Part shown: positions 13,026 through 24,996 of the stretch, piece by piece | Position numbering within the stretch: the stretch's first letter is position 1 | Layout of the letters: the number at the start of each line of letters is the position of its first letter | Assembly: GCF_020382885.2 (NCBI RefSeq) | Contig: NC_058506.1 | Location: 22,344,318-22,408,317, forward strand | DNA from: Scatophagus argus | Taxonomy: Eukaryota > Chordata > Actinopteri > Scatophagidae | Reading direction: 5' to 3' | Length of the DNA stretch: 64,000 nt | Made by a program: the position numbers and the translations under genes | Notes under the pieces: generated by a model | What the model was told of the DNA's origin: nothing | What the model saw: the letters and a program-made list of their open reading frames with translations, nothing else | Database searches by the model: none

Positions 13026-13394
13026 CAAAACTAATGCGAATCCGCCTTGTTGAAACAGGAAACTCAGAGTTTTTCATCTCAGGGTTAACAGAGTTAACAT
13101 TCATACTCAGAGTTTGTTGAACCCGCTTCATGAAACGGACCCCAGAAGTCCCCAAAGTTTACGTATTACCATGCTAAACAACATCAGCGTGTTTCAAATA
13201 CACTAAAGGTGAGAGGCTTATGAGGAACATTAGTGTAATAAACATTGCTGAATCGATTAGATAAATGAATCAATCATACTGATCAAGACTGGTAACGATG
13301 AATCGATATATGAAGTTTTACGAATGACACGTGAATTACAAGCCTGATGGTACGTAAAAGAATACTAATTAATACTACTAAGTATCAATAATCT

Positions 13395-14317
13395 CAGAGG
13401 ACCTGACCTGGACCACCAACACCTCCAGCCTTGTGAAGAAGGCTCACCAGCGCCTCTTTTTCCTGAGGACACTGAAGAAACACCATCTGTCTTCAGCCAT
13501 CCTGGTGAACTTTTACCGCTGTGCAATTGAAAGCATCCTGACCAGCTGTGTCACAGTATGGTATGGGAACTGCTCGGCTGCAGACCGCAAGGCGCTACAG
13601 CGAGTGGTGAAAACCGCCCAGCGCATCACAGGGACTCCACTTCCAGCCCTTGAAGACATCCAGAGGAAACACTGTCTGCGTCGAGCTCGCAGCATCCTCA
13701 AGGACTCCTCCCACCCTGCTCGTGGTCTGTTTGCACTCTTGCCGTCTGGCAGGCGCTTCAGGAGCCTCAAGGCCAGGACCAGCAGGCTGAGGAACAGCTT
13801 CTTCCCCAGGGCTGTCTCCTGACTGAACTCAGCCCCCCACTAACACCCTCACCCTACACCACACTCCACTACACCACCCTGTCCTAACTGAGTACTACGT
13901 ACTGAGTGTTGCACTAGTTCCTCTACCTCACTGCTAATATAGTTAGCCTACTGCCTATCGCTGTACACACCATACTGTCCATTGCACTAGTGATTTATAG
14001 TTAATTTAACATCTGTAAATATCATCTGTAAATTGTGTTACAGTTTCCGCCTACACTGGATGCACATTAAAGCACATATCCATCTGTATAGGATGTTCAT
14101 AGTACTTAGAAACCCTGTATATTATGACAACAATCTGTATATCATGTTTATAATATACCTGTAGCATAGACACCTGTACACACCCTGTACATACTGTATT
14201 ATTGTACACCTGGCACTTACTGCTTATTGCACTTCTGGTTAGATGCCAAACTGCGTTTTGTTGCATTGTACTTGTACATGTGTAATGACAATAAAGTTGA
14301 ATCTAATCTAATCTAAT
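13395..14317 (+). mobile_element. LINE 3' end (L2/CR1 group)
   Basis: An open frame to 13822 reads DLTWTTNTSSLVKKAHQRLF, then ILTSCVTVWYGNCSAADRK, LQRVVKTAQRITG and NSFFPRAVS, the C-terminal part of the reverse-transcriptase ORF of fish L2-like LINEs. It is followed by about 490 bp of 3' UTR ending AATGACAATAAAGTTGAAT and an (ATCTA)n tail. It is 5' truncated, as LINEs usually are. Other 3' tails of similar elements occur in the window, several of them in antisense. Confidence 0.85.
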
Positions 14318-14661
14318 GACTACACATTAATTTATATTTGATTACACTGTCCACTGCAGTCACAGTAATAGAACTGATCAAAGAGTTTATAGTAAACTAA
14401 AGTGGAGTCAGAAATGGGACATAATGTTCAGAGTTGTGTTTATAAAGTCCTTAAAACCAAACGTCACTCTTTCAGCCCCCAGTGACGTGATGCGTTAAGT
14501 AAAAGAGGTGGTGCTAAAGAGAAGTGGCCACTGATGATGGATGACAGCAGCACCTCAGGGAGGGAAGCCTGCATTGGCCCTCTTTCTGTCGCACCGCACG
14601 TTCAACTTTCCAGCGGCTGCTCTCTACCGCGCATGCTCGCCCGCCTTAGCCAGAAAACCAG

Positions 14662-14712
14662 CCAATGCTCTGTGAGCAACAGCACACTCGGATTTGCATG
14701 AGGCACATATAG
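14662..14712 (+). promoter_or_regulatory. H2B promoter elements: CCAAT, octamer, TATA-like
   Basis: CCAAT at 14662-14666, the octamer ATTTGCAT at 14692-14699 and an ACATATAGAA TATA-like box just downstream. The ATTTGCAT octamer, bound by Oct-1/Pou2f1, is the hallmark of replication-dependent H2B promoters and drives S-phase transcription. Confidence 0.85.
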
Positions 14713-14769
14713 AAGAGGCGTCCTTTGGACGGGACCGGTATTGTTAGGTGAGTTCTCAATAGAACGAAA

Positions 14770-15141
14770 ATGCCCGCTGAACCCGGAAAGGCCCCCAAGA
14801 AGGGCTCAAAGAAAGCTGTGTCCAAAGCCGCCAAGACCGGCAGGAAGAAGAGGAGGCCCAGGAAGGAGAGCTACGCCATCTACGTGTACAAGGTCCTGAA
14901 ACAGGTCCACCCCGACACCGGCATCTCCTCCAAGGCCATGAGCATCATGAACTCCTTCGTGAACGACATCTTTGAACGCATCGCCAGCGAGGCCTCCCGT
15001 CTGGCTCACTACAACAAGAGATCCACCATCACCTCCAGGGAGATCCAGACCGCCGTCCGCCTGCTGCTGCCCGGGGAGCTGGCCAAGCACGCCGTGTCCG
15101 AGGGCACCAAGGCCGTCACCAAGTACACCAGCTCCAAGTAA
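14770..15141 (+). CDS. Histone H2B
   Basis: Core histone H2B, 123 aa, intronless. The N-terminal tail is [20 protein letters not shown] followed by a basic [15 protein letters not shown]. The histone fold ([29 protein letters not shown]) and the C-terminal AVTKYTSSK are canonical, with the ubiquitin-acceptor Lys in the last helix. Small departures are the tail segment [13 protein letters not shown] and SIMNS where GIMNS is common in fish. The promoter carries the H2B octamer and the 3' stem-loop is at 15170-15185, so this is a replication-dependent copy. Confidence 0.97.
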   Translation: MPAEPGKAPKKGSKKAVSKAAKTGRKKRRPRKESYAIYVYKVLKQVHPDTGISSKAMSIMNSFVNDIFERIASEASRLAHYNKRSTITSREIQTAVRLLLPGELAKHAVSEGTKAVTKYTSSK

Positions 15142-15169
15142 AGTGCTGACAGTCCCCACAAGTCCCAAA

Positions 15170-15185
15170 GGTCCTTTTCAGGACC
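15170..15185 (+). terminator. Histone mRNA 3' stem-loop (H2B), compensated variant
   Basis: GGTCCTTTTCAGGACC, 28 nt after the H2B stop. The stem differs from the usual GGCTCT/AGAGCC but all six pairs are kept by compensating changes. Confidence 0.92.
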
Positions 15186-15727
15186 ACCCACTGACCCTGA
15201 AGAGCTTTGTCCCTCGTTACCTCGTGTGTTCAGTGTAAACAAAGTTCTTATTCTTTATGTGGTGCTCGTTAAGCAGTTCCGGAAGTCTGCGGGACACTTG
15301 AGACCCCAGTAAGCCTCATTAGCCAACAGCCGCGTCAGTGAAGAGCAGCACGTAAAGGACGCGTTAACTGACAGGTGAAGCCCCAGACTCCCACAAAACA
15401 GTGTGTGTGTGTGTGTGGATCAGATCAAACGACTGAATGGTTTCTCTGCTCGGTGTTTTACCAAAAAGACAACATTATTACTTTGTAATAAAACCGTTAA
15501 GTGTGTTTTGTTCAGCAGCGAAGCCTCTAAGTCGTTTGTTCACAGGGATGTGTGTATATATATTTTTATTTTATCATGTTGTTTTGAATGCATTATGTGT
15601 ACATCCTTACATATATATTATATGTGTGCTCACCCTGCAGGACAACACTGACATCACAGAACTACATTATCTCACTGTAAGCTGTGCTGTCCTTCCTGTT
15701 TACTGAGGTTAGACATTTTAATCAGAA

Positions 15728-15945
15728 ATCAGAAAGACTTTATTGCCATTGTAAGGGAAGAGGTTTCACATTACTAGGAATTTGTCTTGGTGATTGGTGC
15801 ATACATAGAACGTAACATATAATAGAAGAATAAAACAAAATAAAATAAGTAAAATAAATGTTTCTGGAGGTAGTCCAAAAGTGAGGCAGTGCAGGGTGGA
15901 GTATAGTGCAAGTGGGTGAGGTAAACAGTGCAAATGAACAGCAGG
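15728..15945 (-). repeat. Antisense LINE 3' tail
   Basis: Begins AGAAAGACTTTATTGCCATT and continues with GAATTTGTCTTGGTG, the reverse complement of the AATAAAGTCT end typical of fish L2/CR1-group LINEs. Boundaries are approximate. Confidence 0.65.
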
Positions 15946-16576
15946 TGGATCATGACATGAGCAGAAATCAATTACTAAAATCAATTACTAAAATCAATTA
16001 CTGAGGTGCAGGGCAGCATGTCAGTCAGCTGGTGTTCAACAGAATGAACACAACAGTTAACCTGTTCAAAAACATGTGGAAAGATGTCTTTATGCAGGCA
16101 GTACGGTTATTCAAGTTCAAACGTCAGGTTTTGTATTTTTAACATACTTAATAGTATAGTTTACTTGGTACGGAAGTCCTTTTTGTTTCTTTAGTGAAGT
16201 CAGGTGGAGTTTTTTGATATTTAAAAGCAGGCACTTGACCTGCTGACCACTGAGCATCAGTGTAGAAGTTATTTTTATTTACTCTTATTTATTTGTAAAC
16301 ATAAGCAGCAAAACACTCATCAACTCATTTACAGCTCATCTACCTGTCAGAGCCACGATTACACACCTGGACTAAATGTACCTGTCACCTTCTGCACTCC
16401 GAATCCCATCACATATGCATCCCATATGTTGTTTGGTCTTGCATATATTATATCTTTATCTATACTATACTATACATCCCATATATATATCATATCTTGT
16501 GTGTACATATACATATGTCTATTCATGTGTACATATTACATATTGCAGATATGTATGTTTACACACCTGCACATGC

Positions 16577-16581
16577 TATAT

Positions 16582-16624
<43 letters not shown>
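16577..16624. repeat. (TA)n microsatellite
   Basis: About twenty TA units with slight interruption at its ends. Confidence 0.9.
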
Positions 16625-16625
<1 letters not shown>

Positions 16626-17562
16626 TATGATCAAATATACTATTGCTGCTACCTTTATATACTGTTATTATTACAGTTATTATTTATTTTCACACAAGTG
16701 TCCTTTAAGTGTATTTTTATTCTATTTTCCTACTTCAGTATTTCATGTTATTGTGTGTTTTATCGTATTCAAACACACCGGGCTGCTATGACAACCTGAT
16801 TTCCCCTCGGGGTGAATAAAGTCATCAGTCTATCAGCGTGTGAGCACTTCCGGCCTCCTTCAGCCAAGCTGCTCTGCACAGTCACTGACTTTAGTGGGTC
16901 AACAGAAGTGCTTATCCTGTAATGAAACGTGTTTTAATGACCTGAAATAAAAACGAATAAATGTAATAATCGGGGAGACATTTCACAGAAAATCTTGCTG
17001 TCGGCTGACAGATAAAACCGGACAGTTCTTACAGTCGGCACCTGAGGGTCTCCTCGGCCTCACGTCAGATTTAAAAACGGTTCAAGCTGAGGCCTATCGA
17101 CTGTGAAATGGTGTTTTAAAGCCAGGTGATGTTGAATCTGTCAGACATCCTGCGGATCCATCTGTGACAGGAGTCCGTCCGACCGTCTGAGTCACCGGCA
17201 GCTCCGTGTGTTTACCTCCACCGAAAACTTTTCCGAGTAAAACCAAATAAATCACAGAAGCGCGGTGATTTCAGTCGGCCTCCATCCTCACACATCTCAG
17301 CTCGCTGCCACACGGACGCTGCGCTCCCTGCGAAACACTTTTGGCCATTTTTAGAGCCGAAATGTGGAGAAAACCCGCCGCGGACTGCACAAAGTCACCG
17401 TGTGTCCGAGCGGTTTGAAGCCCACTGGGATAAAACGAACGAGTCCCCGGCGTCAAACGTGAGCTCAGCCTGAAGTGACGGACGTGAGGTCGCTGCTACA
17501 GAAACAACTGTGGCGTGAAACGGTCGTTTGGCGTGGATTTTACCCGCTAAACGTGTGTGAGA

Positions 17563-17569
17563 AAACACA
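17563..17569 (+). promoter_or_regulatory. H1 box
   Basis: AAACACA, the H1-specific promoter element, 127 bp before the H1 ATG, in the usual position range for H1 genes. Confidence 0.7.
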
Positions 17570-17695
17570 AGTGTGTCGTCCTGTGAGCGCGGCGGCGGAG
17601 CGGCGGGCTGACTTCTCTCTCCACGGTTCTCATGCGCCTCATAAATTCCCGCCTCCCGCTCATCTGTTCAGTCACATCGACACAAACGCTCGAAC

Positions 17696-18292
17696 ATGGC
17701 GGAAGAAGCTCCAGCAGCACCTGCAACGGCTAAAGTTTCCAAGAAGAAGAGCGCGGCGGCGGCGGCCCCGAGGAAGAAGGATGGCCTGCCTCTGCCCAAG
17801 CTCATCGTCGGCATCCTGACGGACTCCAAGGAGCGCAAAGGGATGTCCATGGCGGCCATCAAGAAGGCTCTGGGAACCAAGGGCGTTGATTTGGCCAAAG
17901 CCAACAAACGCGTCAACATCACCATGAACAGGCTGGTCAGCAATGGGACCCTGACCCAGACGAAAGGGACCGGGGCTTCCGGCTCTTTCAGACTGGCTAA
18001 GAAGGAGACTGTAAAGAAGTCCAAGCCGGTGAAGAGAGCGCCTCCGAAAGTCAAGAAGCCCGTTGCCAAGAAGAGCCCGGCCAAGAAGCCTGCTGCCAAG
18101 AAGACCGCTGCCAAGAAACCGGCTGCCAAAAAGTCAGCCAAGAAAGCAGCGACCAAGGCTTCCCCGAAGAAGGCCGCCAAAGCTGCGAAGTCACCAGCGA
18201 AGAAGTCCGTGAAGAAGAGCACCCCGAAGAAGGCCAAGCCTGTGAAGAAGCTCGCTGCGAAGAAACCTGCAGCCAAGAAGGCCAAGAAGTAA
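17696..18292 (+). CDS. Linker histone H1 (divergent globular domain)
   Basis: Linker histone, 198 aa, intronless. Residues 1-28 form a short Ala/Lys tail. Residues about 29-102 are the winged-helix globular domain, from [20 protein letters not shown] to [17 protein letters not shown]. The remainder is a Lys/Ala/Pro tail with repeated KKPAAKK-type units. The end of the globular domain ([14 protein letters not shown]) is canonical, but the start lacks the usual GPSVSELIVKA and helix 3 reads [17 protein letters not shown] where somatic H1s have KNNSRIKLGLKSLVSKG. It is therefore not a standard somatic H1, yet it has an H1 box upstream and a histone stem-loop at 18328-18343, marking it as replication-dependent. 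Confidence 0.93.
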   Translation: MAEEAPAAPATAKVSKKKSAAAAAPRKKDGLPLPKLIVGILTDSKERKGMSMAAIKKALGTKGVDLAKANKRVNITMNRLVSNGTLTQTKGTGASGSFRLAKKETVKKSKPVKRAPPKVKKPVAKKSPAKKPAAKKTAAKKPAAKKSAKKAATKASPKKAAKAAKSPAKKSVKKSTPKKAKPVKKLAAKKPAAKKAKK

Positions 18293-18327
18293 AGCCACAG
18301 TCCCGGACCCGCACTCCAAGCACCAAA

Positions 18328-18343
18328 GGCTCTTTTAAGAGCC
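18328..18343 (+). terminator. Histone mRNA 3' stem-loop (H1)
   Basis: GGCTCTTTTAAGAGCC, 35 nt after the H1 stop codon. Confidence 0.95.
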
Positions 18344-19087
18344 ACCACCGCCTCCCTAAGAGAGCAGGACCTGCACGTGCGTGCGTCCGTTGTCATTAAT
18401 CACGTTCATATTTCACATGAAGCAGACCGCAGTGGCTGAGTGTCACACGGCCAACAGACACATGAAGCACCGCGGGGTGCACGTCTCTCAGTCAGCCTCA
18501 GCGTGGACACACACGTGCTGGAGCTCCCGTCTCGTCCCCGCGTTTCACCTCACGTCACTCTGACGTGTCGGCGAACATCCTGACCAAAACTCTGACTACT
18601 AAGGGGATTGTAGATGTAAAATATTATTCCACCGGCTACGACTGCCTTTCAGAAGTCACTTATCGATGTCATTTCATCAGTAATCAATGTCTTCATCACT
18701 CAGGGTTGTACTCATTATCTACTGTGTTTCTGCTCCACCACAAACCACATGCAGTTATTGTACTTCACTAAATATGACTTATAATTCTGCGGATTTAGTT
18801 TTATAATCAATCACCGCAATTACCCAGTAACATGTATTATCCTGAAACACATACTGGAGTACATTTACTATCGGTACTCTTGATTACTTTTATACTTTAA
18901 AATGTAAACGCAGGACTTTCTTATTTATTTAACACCTTATTCGAGTTGCTCTGACACAGTCTGCTCCTGCCTGCCTGCCTTCACTGATGGTTAAACGGTC
19001 GCTGGAGCCTCGTGGTTATTGGTTAGTTGGATAGTTTGAATGGTTAGTTTATTGGTTAGTTTGAATGCGCGCGCAGCTCCGTCTGGA
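18344..19087. other. Intergenic between H1 and H3
   Basis: No gene recognised; ends in the H3 promoter. Confidence 0.6.
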
Positions 19088-19120
19088 CCAATCAGCGCTG
19101 CCGGCAGCTCCTTCATAAAG
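19088..19120 (+). promoter_or_regulatory. H3 promoter: CCAAT and TATA-like box
   Basis: CCAAT at 19088-19092 and CATAAAG at 19114-19120, about 70 bp before the H3 ATG. Confidence 0.65.
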
Positions 19121-19177
19121 CCGCTGTTCGCAGACACAACACATTCGATCTTGTTCTGCAAAGTCAGAGAAGACTGA

Positions 19178-19597
<420 letters not shown>

Positions 19598-19640
19598 GCC
19601 GACCCGAAACCCGTCCGACCAACGAGACTACGACACAAAC

Positions 19641-19656
19641 GGCTCTTTTCAGAGCC
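19641..19656 (+). terminator. Histone mRNA 3' stem-loop (H3)
   Basis: GGCTCTTTTCAGAGCC, the consensus form, 43 nt after the H3 stop. Confidence 0.95.
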
Positions 19657-20312
19657 ACCTCACCGCTCACTGAAGAGCCGCTTCCTCTCGTGTGGTTACA
19701 CCAGAGTGATCACACTCACAGCTTTCCTTATCCCGAGGAAACGACACTGGCGTATACAGACACTGCAAACAAACAAACAAACAAACAAAACAAAACAGGT
19801 GTTTACATATCTGTACATTCATACGTGTGCGTGTGTGTTTCCTTTACAGTGCAGAGCTCGTTCCATGGCACGAGTCGTGTCCTGTGGTTCATCGTGGCAG
19901 TCAGAGTCTGACTGAACGAGCTCCTGCAGCTGATCACACTGTGCGGGTGGGACGGAAACACGGCTGGCCTTCTTAATGACCCCGCGGACCGTTGATTAAT
20001 TTATTAACGAGGGGAGCGGATCTTAACATTTGGCTGCTCACGGTCCTCACACCATACCGGTCGTACCGCGTACAGCGGGAGCACGAGCCTGAGCTCTGAA
20101 GAACTGGGCAAATAGGAGTCAAATGAGTTTAACAAACCACACATTTCACAGCTTAATGTCTGTGAGAGCGTGTCGGTGGATGTACAGACAGAACTGACAT
20201 GTGCGGTAAGTTAATGTGCAGAGTCCCATCAACATGTTTATTTCAGCAGATAAAAAGCAGTACAGTGACACGCAACAGGTGAGGATTGTTACTCTTCAGA
20301 CAGGAAGTGTGT

Positions 20313-20328
20313 GGCTCTTAAAAGAGCC
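20313..20328 (-). terminator. Histone mRNA 3' stem-loop (H2A)
   Basis: On the minus strand GGCTCTTTTAAGAGCC, 31 nt beyond the H2A stop. Confidence 0.95.
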
Positions 20329-20359
20329 TTTGTTTTGATGAAGTTTCATTTCCGGGTTT

Positions 20360-20779
<420 letters not shown>

Positions 20780-20811
20780 CTAAAACAACAAGCCGGTGGT
20801 GTGAACCCGTG

Positions 20812-20873
20812 TTTATATAGAAACCCGTCTGCGCGTTCATTGGGTAGACTGAGCGTAGCCACGGTCGACCAAT
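20812..20873 (-). promoter_or_regulatory. H2A promoter: TATA and CCAAT boxes
   Basis: Minus-strand TATATAAA at 20812-20819, CCAAT at 20839-20843, and a further CCAAT in the opposite orientation at 20869-20873. Confidence 0.75.
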
Positions 20874-21627
20874 CACAAAATAACTGCTTTCAGTTATCGT
20901 TTTTCTTCCGTTGTCTGCGATTTTCAAAATAAAACGCGCCACTTCAAAGTAATGCGTTGTTAATATTTTCCACCAGGAACATTTTACTGTCATTTACTCA
21001 CTTCTGCTTGTAGTTAAAAATTTCCCCATGTGGCATTAGTACTGAAGTAAGGCGTCGTGACGTTTTGTGCTCTGAATCAGAGTACAGTTTGAGTGAGTAG
21101 AATGCCAGTGGTTAAAGGAAATTAAATTAATGACACAGAACTTGAATAACACATGATTAGATTGAAATGCAATTCAAAAATGTCCCGTGTTAATTATGGT
21201 GATTTATATTGTCACATCACAGTGAAAAACTGTGTCCCCAACAAGAACATAACAGGAAAACACATCATCAGCACATGTTGGTTGTATGTGCATTCAGCAT
21301 ACAACTTGGTCGGGTCATGTGAAACGTAAGGTTGAAATCTGAGCACGAGTGGTCAGTTGAGCACCTTGGGAACAGGTGTGAACAGGGTAACATGTCAAGG
21401 CTGTTCACCTGCGTTCAGACCACAGTGTAATCAAGGTAAAAGAGACACCAGAGCATCACAACTCCTTTAGTCTGATAATAGATAGATTGGTAATAAAAAG
21501 TATTTTTATTGTAAATTAAAACATGTTTCTTCATTTTGACTTATATTATTGAATCAGTTGATGTCATCACATCTGCCCCCAATGCATGATGGGAAAGAAG
21601 GAACCCAGTGGTGATAAAGGTCAGAGG
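20874..21627. other. Intergenic between H2A and cystm1
   Basis: No gene recognised. The right part is probably the cystm1 3' UTR. Confidence 0.55.
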
Positions 21628-23350
21628 TCAGCAGAGGTGATCGGTCAACATGTTCCAGAGGCAGCAGCAGCACAGAGCAGCCGAGCATGCTGCCAGACAC
21701 GAGTCTTCCCCTCCGCCACCGCCATCACCGCCACCACGATTCTGCTCGACCACGTACACTGACGGAGAGAGAGAGAGAGAGAGGCCAAAGCCTAACGTCA
21801 ACCTGTGATCAGATGTCTGAGGTGTGTATGAGTCCAGAACAGCTTCCTCACATGGCACACAGTTAACTTCCTGTTGCTGTTCCTTGTAAAATGTCTCAGT
21901 CCTGATTGGTTAAAACTGTCTGCTTTGTATGTCTCACATACATTCATGAAGAGGTCATGTGACCTGAAATCTCCGCAGATATCAGATGAAGTGAATACAG
22001 TCAGCTGAGCTTACTTCCTGTGTGGGGGGATGAATTACTCACGTTGTGAGGACTCAGCTTAAGGTTGGTGCTTGTGTTAAGTGTCCAAGTAATGAACGCT
22101 AGGCCATGTAATGTCCTCAAAAGTGATGGAAACATGACCGTGAGTGTAGACTATGACCCACCCGTGTGTTTTGGCGGCTCTCCGTATGGCTGGGCGGTAC
22201 CGGGGGGCCCGCTGTGGTAGCCCTGGTACCCAGGCTGAGCCATGTAGCCTCCTGAGGACCCTTGGGGTCCCTGGAAATAGGAGTGGTTTCCTCCACATGT
22301 CTGAGGGAAGGTCTGTAGGAAAGACAGACGTGGTTGTCGTAGTAACACCAATGTCATGTGACAACCGTTGAAAAGGTTAATTTATACTGATCGCCACTGT
22401 TATCATTCTTTAACAAAATATACAAAGTGAAATCAGTAAACACACATGGACAGCAGTCACGGAGACAAAGTACAGACAGCTTGGACAGATTCAACACTAA
22501 ATCAGATCTGATTTGTTCTACAGATTAATGTTGTTTTTTATGTGTGGATCCGCAGCAGCTCATGAAAGATGTCTGCAGGCGGCTGAGCGTTGCTGAGGCT
22601 GCTGCAGTGCATGCTGGGTACCTGGTATGGTGAGCCGGGGAAGGCTGAAGGCTGAGTGCTTAAAGCTGCAGAAAGACAACAACATGTCATGTGATCACGT
22701 GACTGAACAAGGAACCAGTTGTTTACACGGTAACAGCCGAGAATAACCTGTTTTTTTATTGTTTGTTTTTCTTTTAATGTTTACAACATTAAGGACAAAA
22801 ACTTCGAGATGGAGGCTAAACTCTGAGAGGCGAAGAGTCAGAGCCACCGAGAGGATGAAAGACAAATCAGACGAATTCAGAATCAGAAAACATTTCAAAT
22901 ATTTCCCAAAAGGAGGTGCAGCTGTGATGTTTCAATGAATCTGAGAGATTTCAACATAAAGATCTGATATTTTGAAGAGGAAGTCAGAATAAAGTAACAT
23001 AAAAAGGTGTAATATTATGAGGGGAAAAAGGCTTTGAAGTGGTACTTAAGTACTGCTTTGTAGTAACAAGGAGAGTAAAGTCTGTCAGGACTCTGAATCT
23101 TACCATAATTAACCATATAACCAAACCATAATAACATCATAATAACATCAACAGTAAAACAAGGACAGATGTCACCTTCATCATCGTCCTCATCCTCATC
23201 GTACGTCGTTGTCGTTCGAGATTCGATTGGTTTGAAAAGGAAAGCGAAAGAACTTGATCTTAATTTTCTTAATTTTAACAAACCTGACGGGAAGCTGGGA
23301 GCTGTGGGGGGAGGAGGGTGAGGAATGTAGGGAGGAGGCAGCTCACTCAT
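21628..23350 (-). CDS. cystm1: Cysteine-rich transmembrane module-containing protein 1
   Basis: Small CYSTM-family membrane protein with a Pro/Gly/Tyr-rich cytosolic N terminus and a C-terminal Cys-rich membrane module. Coding exons in order are 23350-23284, 22665-22622, 22312-22162 and 21758-21628, 393 nt, 130 aa, with frame kept at each GT..AG junction. The protein starts MSELPPPYIPHPPPP, continues through YMAQPGYQGYHSGPPG, and ends VYVVEQNRGGG then CLAACSAALCCCCLWNMLT, which matches human CYSTM1 (VYVVEDQRR..CCCCLWDMLT). It is longer than the 97-aa human protein because of a longer proline-rich region and a Gly-rich insert before the Cys module. An AG just upstream of the ATG exon and a GTAAGT donor on the minus strand at 24661-24656 suggest a noncoding first exon near 24.7 kb. 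Function is poorly known; stress-tolerance roles are reported for the family. Confidence 0.92.
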
Positions 23351-24909
23351 CTGGATGGATGGATGGAACCTGAAAAACCAAAGCAGATAGAAAGTTTGGC
23401 TAAAGAAACTTTGTGTTTGTGAGATGATTTTAAAAACGTATGCCGTCAGTAGAAATGAGTGTGTAAAGTTCTGACTTAACGCTGAAACATCACAACACTC
23501 AGAAACAGACTCACGTCACACACACGCCATGAAGAACGACGTGTGTGAATGAAGTTCAGTTGAACTGATCATGTGATCTGCTTCCATATGAGTCCACTCA
23601 GGGACGCGTCTCATATCTAATATCTGTCCTCATACCAGCCGTAATCTAATCTGCTGGTTTCCATGACAGCCGGTATAGAAACAGATGTGTCTCTCTGTCT
23701 CCGTCCCATTGTTGACTGTCTTTTTCTCTCAGACATTTTGTTTGTTTGGAGAAAACAACCCAGTAAACACGTTTCCAGTCAAACCAGACTGCTGCTCAAA
23801 CCCTCTGAGGCCCAAGCAGCCAATAATAAGAAAAAACATGTCGAAGAAGAAAAAACTTTATTTAATATTATTATATTATATTAATTAATTTTATTTATAT
23901 TCATTCCTGTGTTGTCTGACAAACAACTGGACTCAACATCCACAAAGTCTAGAGCTTCATTTGTGCTGACAAAATGGCTCCATATGTTTATGATAAATAA
24001 TCTGTTTACAAGTTAATACGTATCAAACTCAGTAACACAAAGTTCCATTAAAAGCTTCATGTGTTAATGTGTCCTTCAGTCATTAATGCGGACAGTGTAA
24101 TAGTTAATTTAACCAAAGAATGTTTAAAATGTTAGTTTCTTTAATGGAGTTTGGAATGTGTGGCCTCTTCAACACCCTGTAAGCTGAACACACACTTCTT
24201 ATGATCTCACATTTAATTCCTTTAAATAAATCAAGTGATCTGAGCCCAAATTTTGGCTTCATTTTCATCATTAAAGAACAGTTTGCTTAATTAAATTAAA
24301 ATATTTCCACCATTAACTTTGAAAGCAACATGCAGTGGATTCCACATAATTAGACTAAATGTGAGACATTATGGATTACAGATCGTGTTGATAAGAAGCA
24401 AACCGTTACACATTAATAACAGCACTGAAATGTGCAGTAAGTGGATGTTCCATTAATGCCAGACTCCATTCAGGAATCTACAAGTTTTATGTTTCCAGGT
24501 GCACCAGTGGTGATTACAGACTGAAGGAATATTTTTTAGGATGTTTTACAAATTCAAAATTTACATTCTCTAATTCAGCCAACATCTGATTTCAGCAGTT
24601 TTTAAATTATCTTAGCTGTTGTTCTGAGTGGAGTCTGGACCGCAACAGAACCTGAACTTACCTTCTCAGTTCTCGTCTCTTCCTTTGATTGACCAGTTGG
24701 TGGTTTGATTGGCGGATCGACTGTGTGCGGGGACACAGCTGGCTGCAGGACAAGAGTGAGGAAGAGGACGGACACCAAGACTCCTGCTGACCTGCTGTCT
24801 CTGTCTTACCTCCTTCTCAGTTCTTTTTCAGTCTCTCCCCCTCCCCCTCTCTCTCTCTCTCTTTCTCTCTGTCTCTCTCTCTCTCTCTGTGTCTGTCTCT
24901 CTCTTTCTG

Positions 24910-24996
<87 letters not shown>

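Larger units (their letters stand above)
10585..13142. mobile_element. Harbinger DNA transposon, degenerate copy
   Basis: Terminal inverted repeats are GGGCCCGTTTCATGAAGC at 10585 and the complement of GGGTCCGTTTCATGAAGC ending at 13142. Both ends are flanked by CAG (10582-10584 and 13143-13145), matching the 3-bp CWG target duplication known for fish Harbinger elements. Inside are two convergent gene remnants, as in the autonomous family: a HARBI1-like transposase on + (10940 to about 11340) and a Myb/SANT-like protein on - (about 12900 to 11660). An L2-type LINE tail is nested at about 11460-11646 and a 15-bp tandem repeat at about 12974-13025. At 2.56 kb it is shorter than an intact element, and most of the transposase is missing. 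Confidence 0.88.
15186..17560. other. Intergenic between H2B and H1, with LINE tails
   Basis: Holds an antisense LINE 3' tail (about 15728-15945), a sense LINE tail (about 16796-16838) and a (TA)n tract (about 16577-16624). From about 17000 the sequence becomes CpG-richer toward the H1 promoter. No other gene is seen. Confidence 0.6.

Noticed and set aside
14806-15168. 120-codon antisense frame across H2B
   Set aside because: Gly/Val/Leu-rich complement of H2B codons, no independent support.
17668-18396. 242-codon antisense frame across H1
   Set aside because: Product is a complement of Lys/Ala repeats (Phe/Leu/Ala-rich); an artefact of H1 composition, not a membrane protein.
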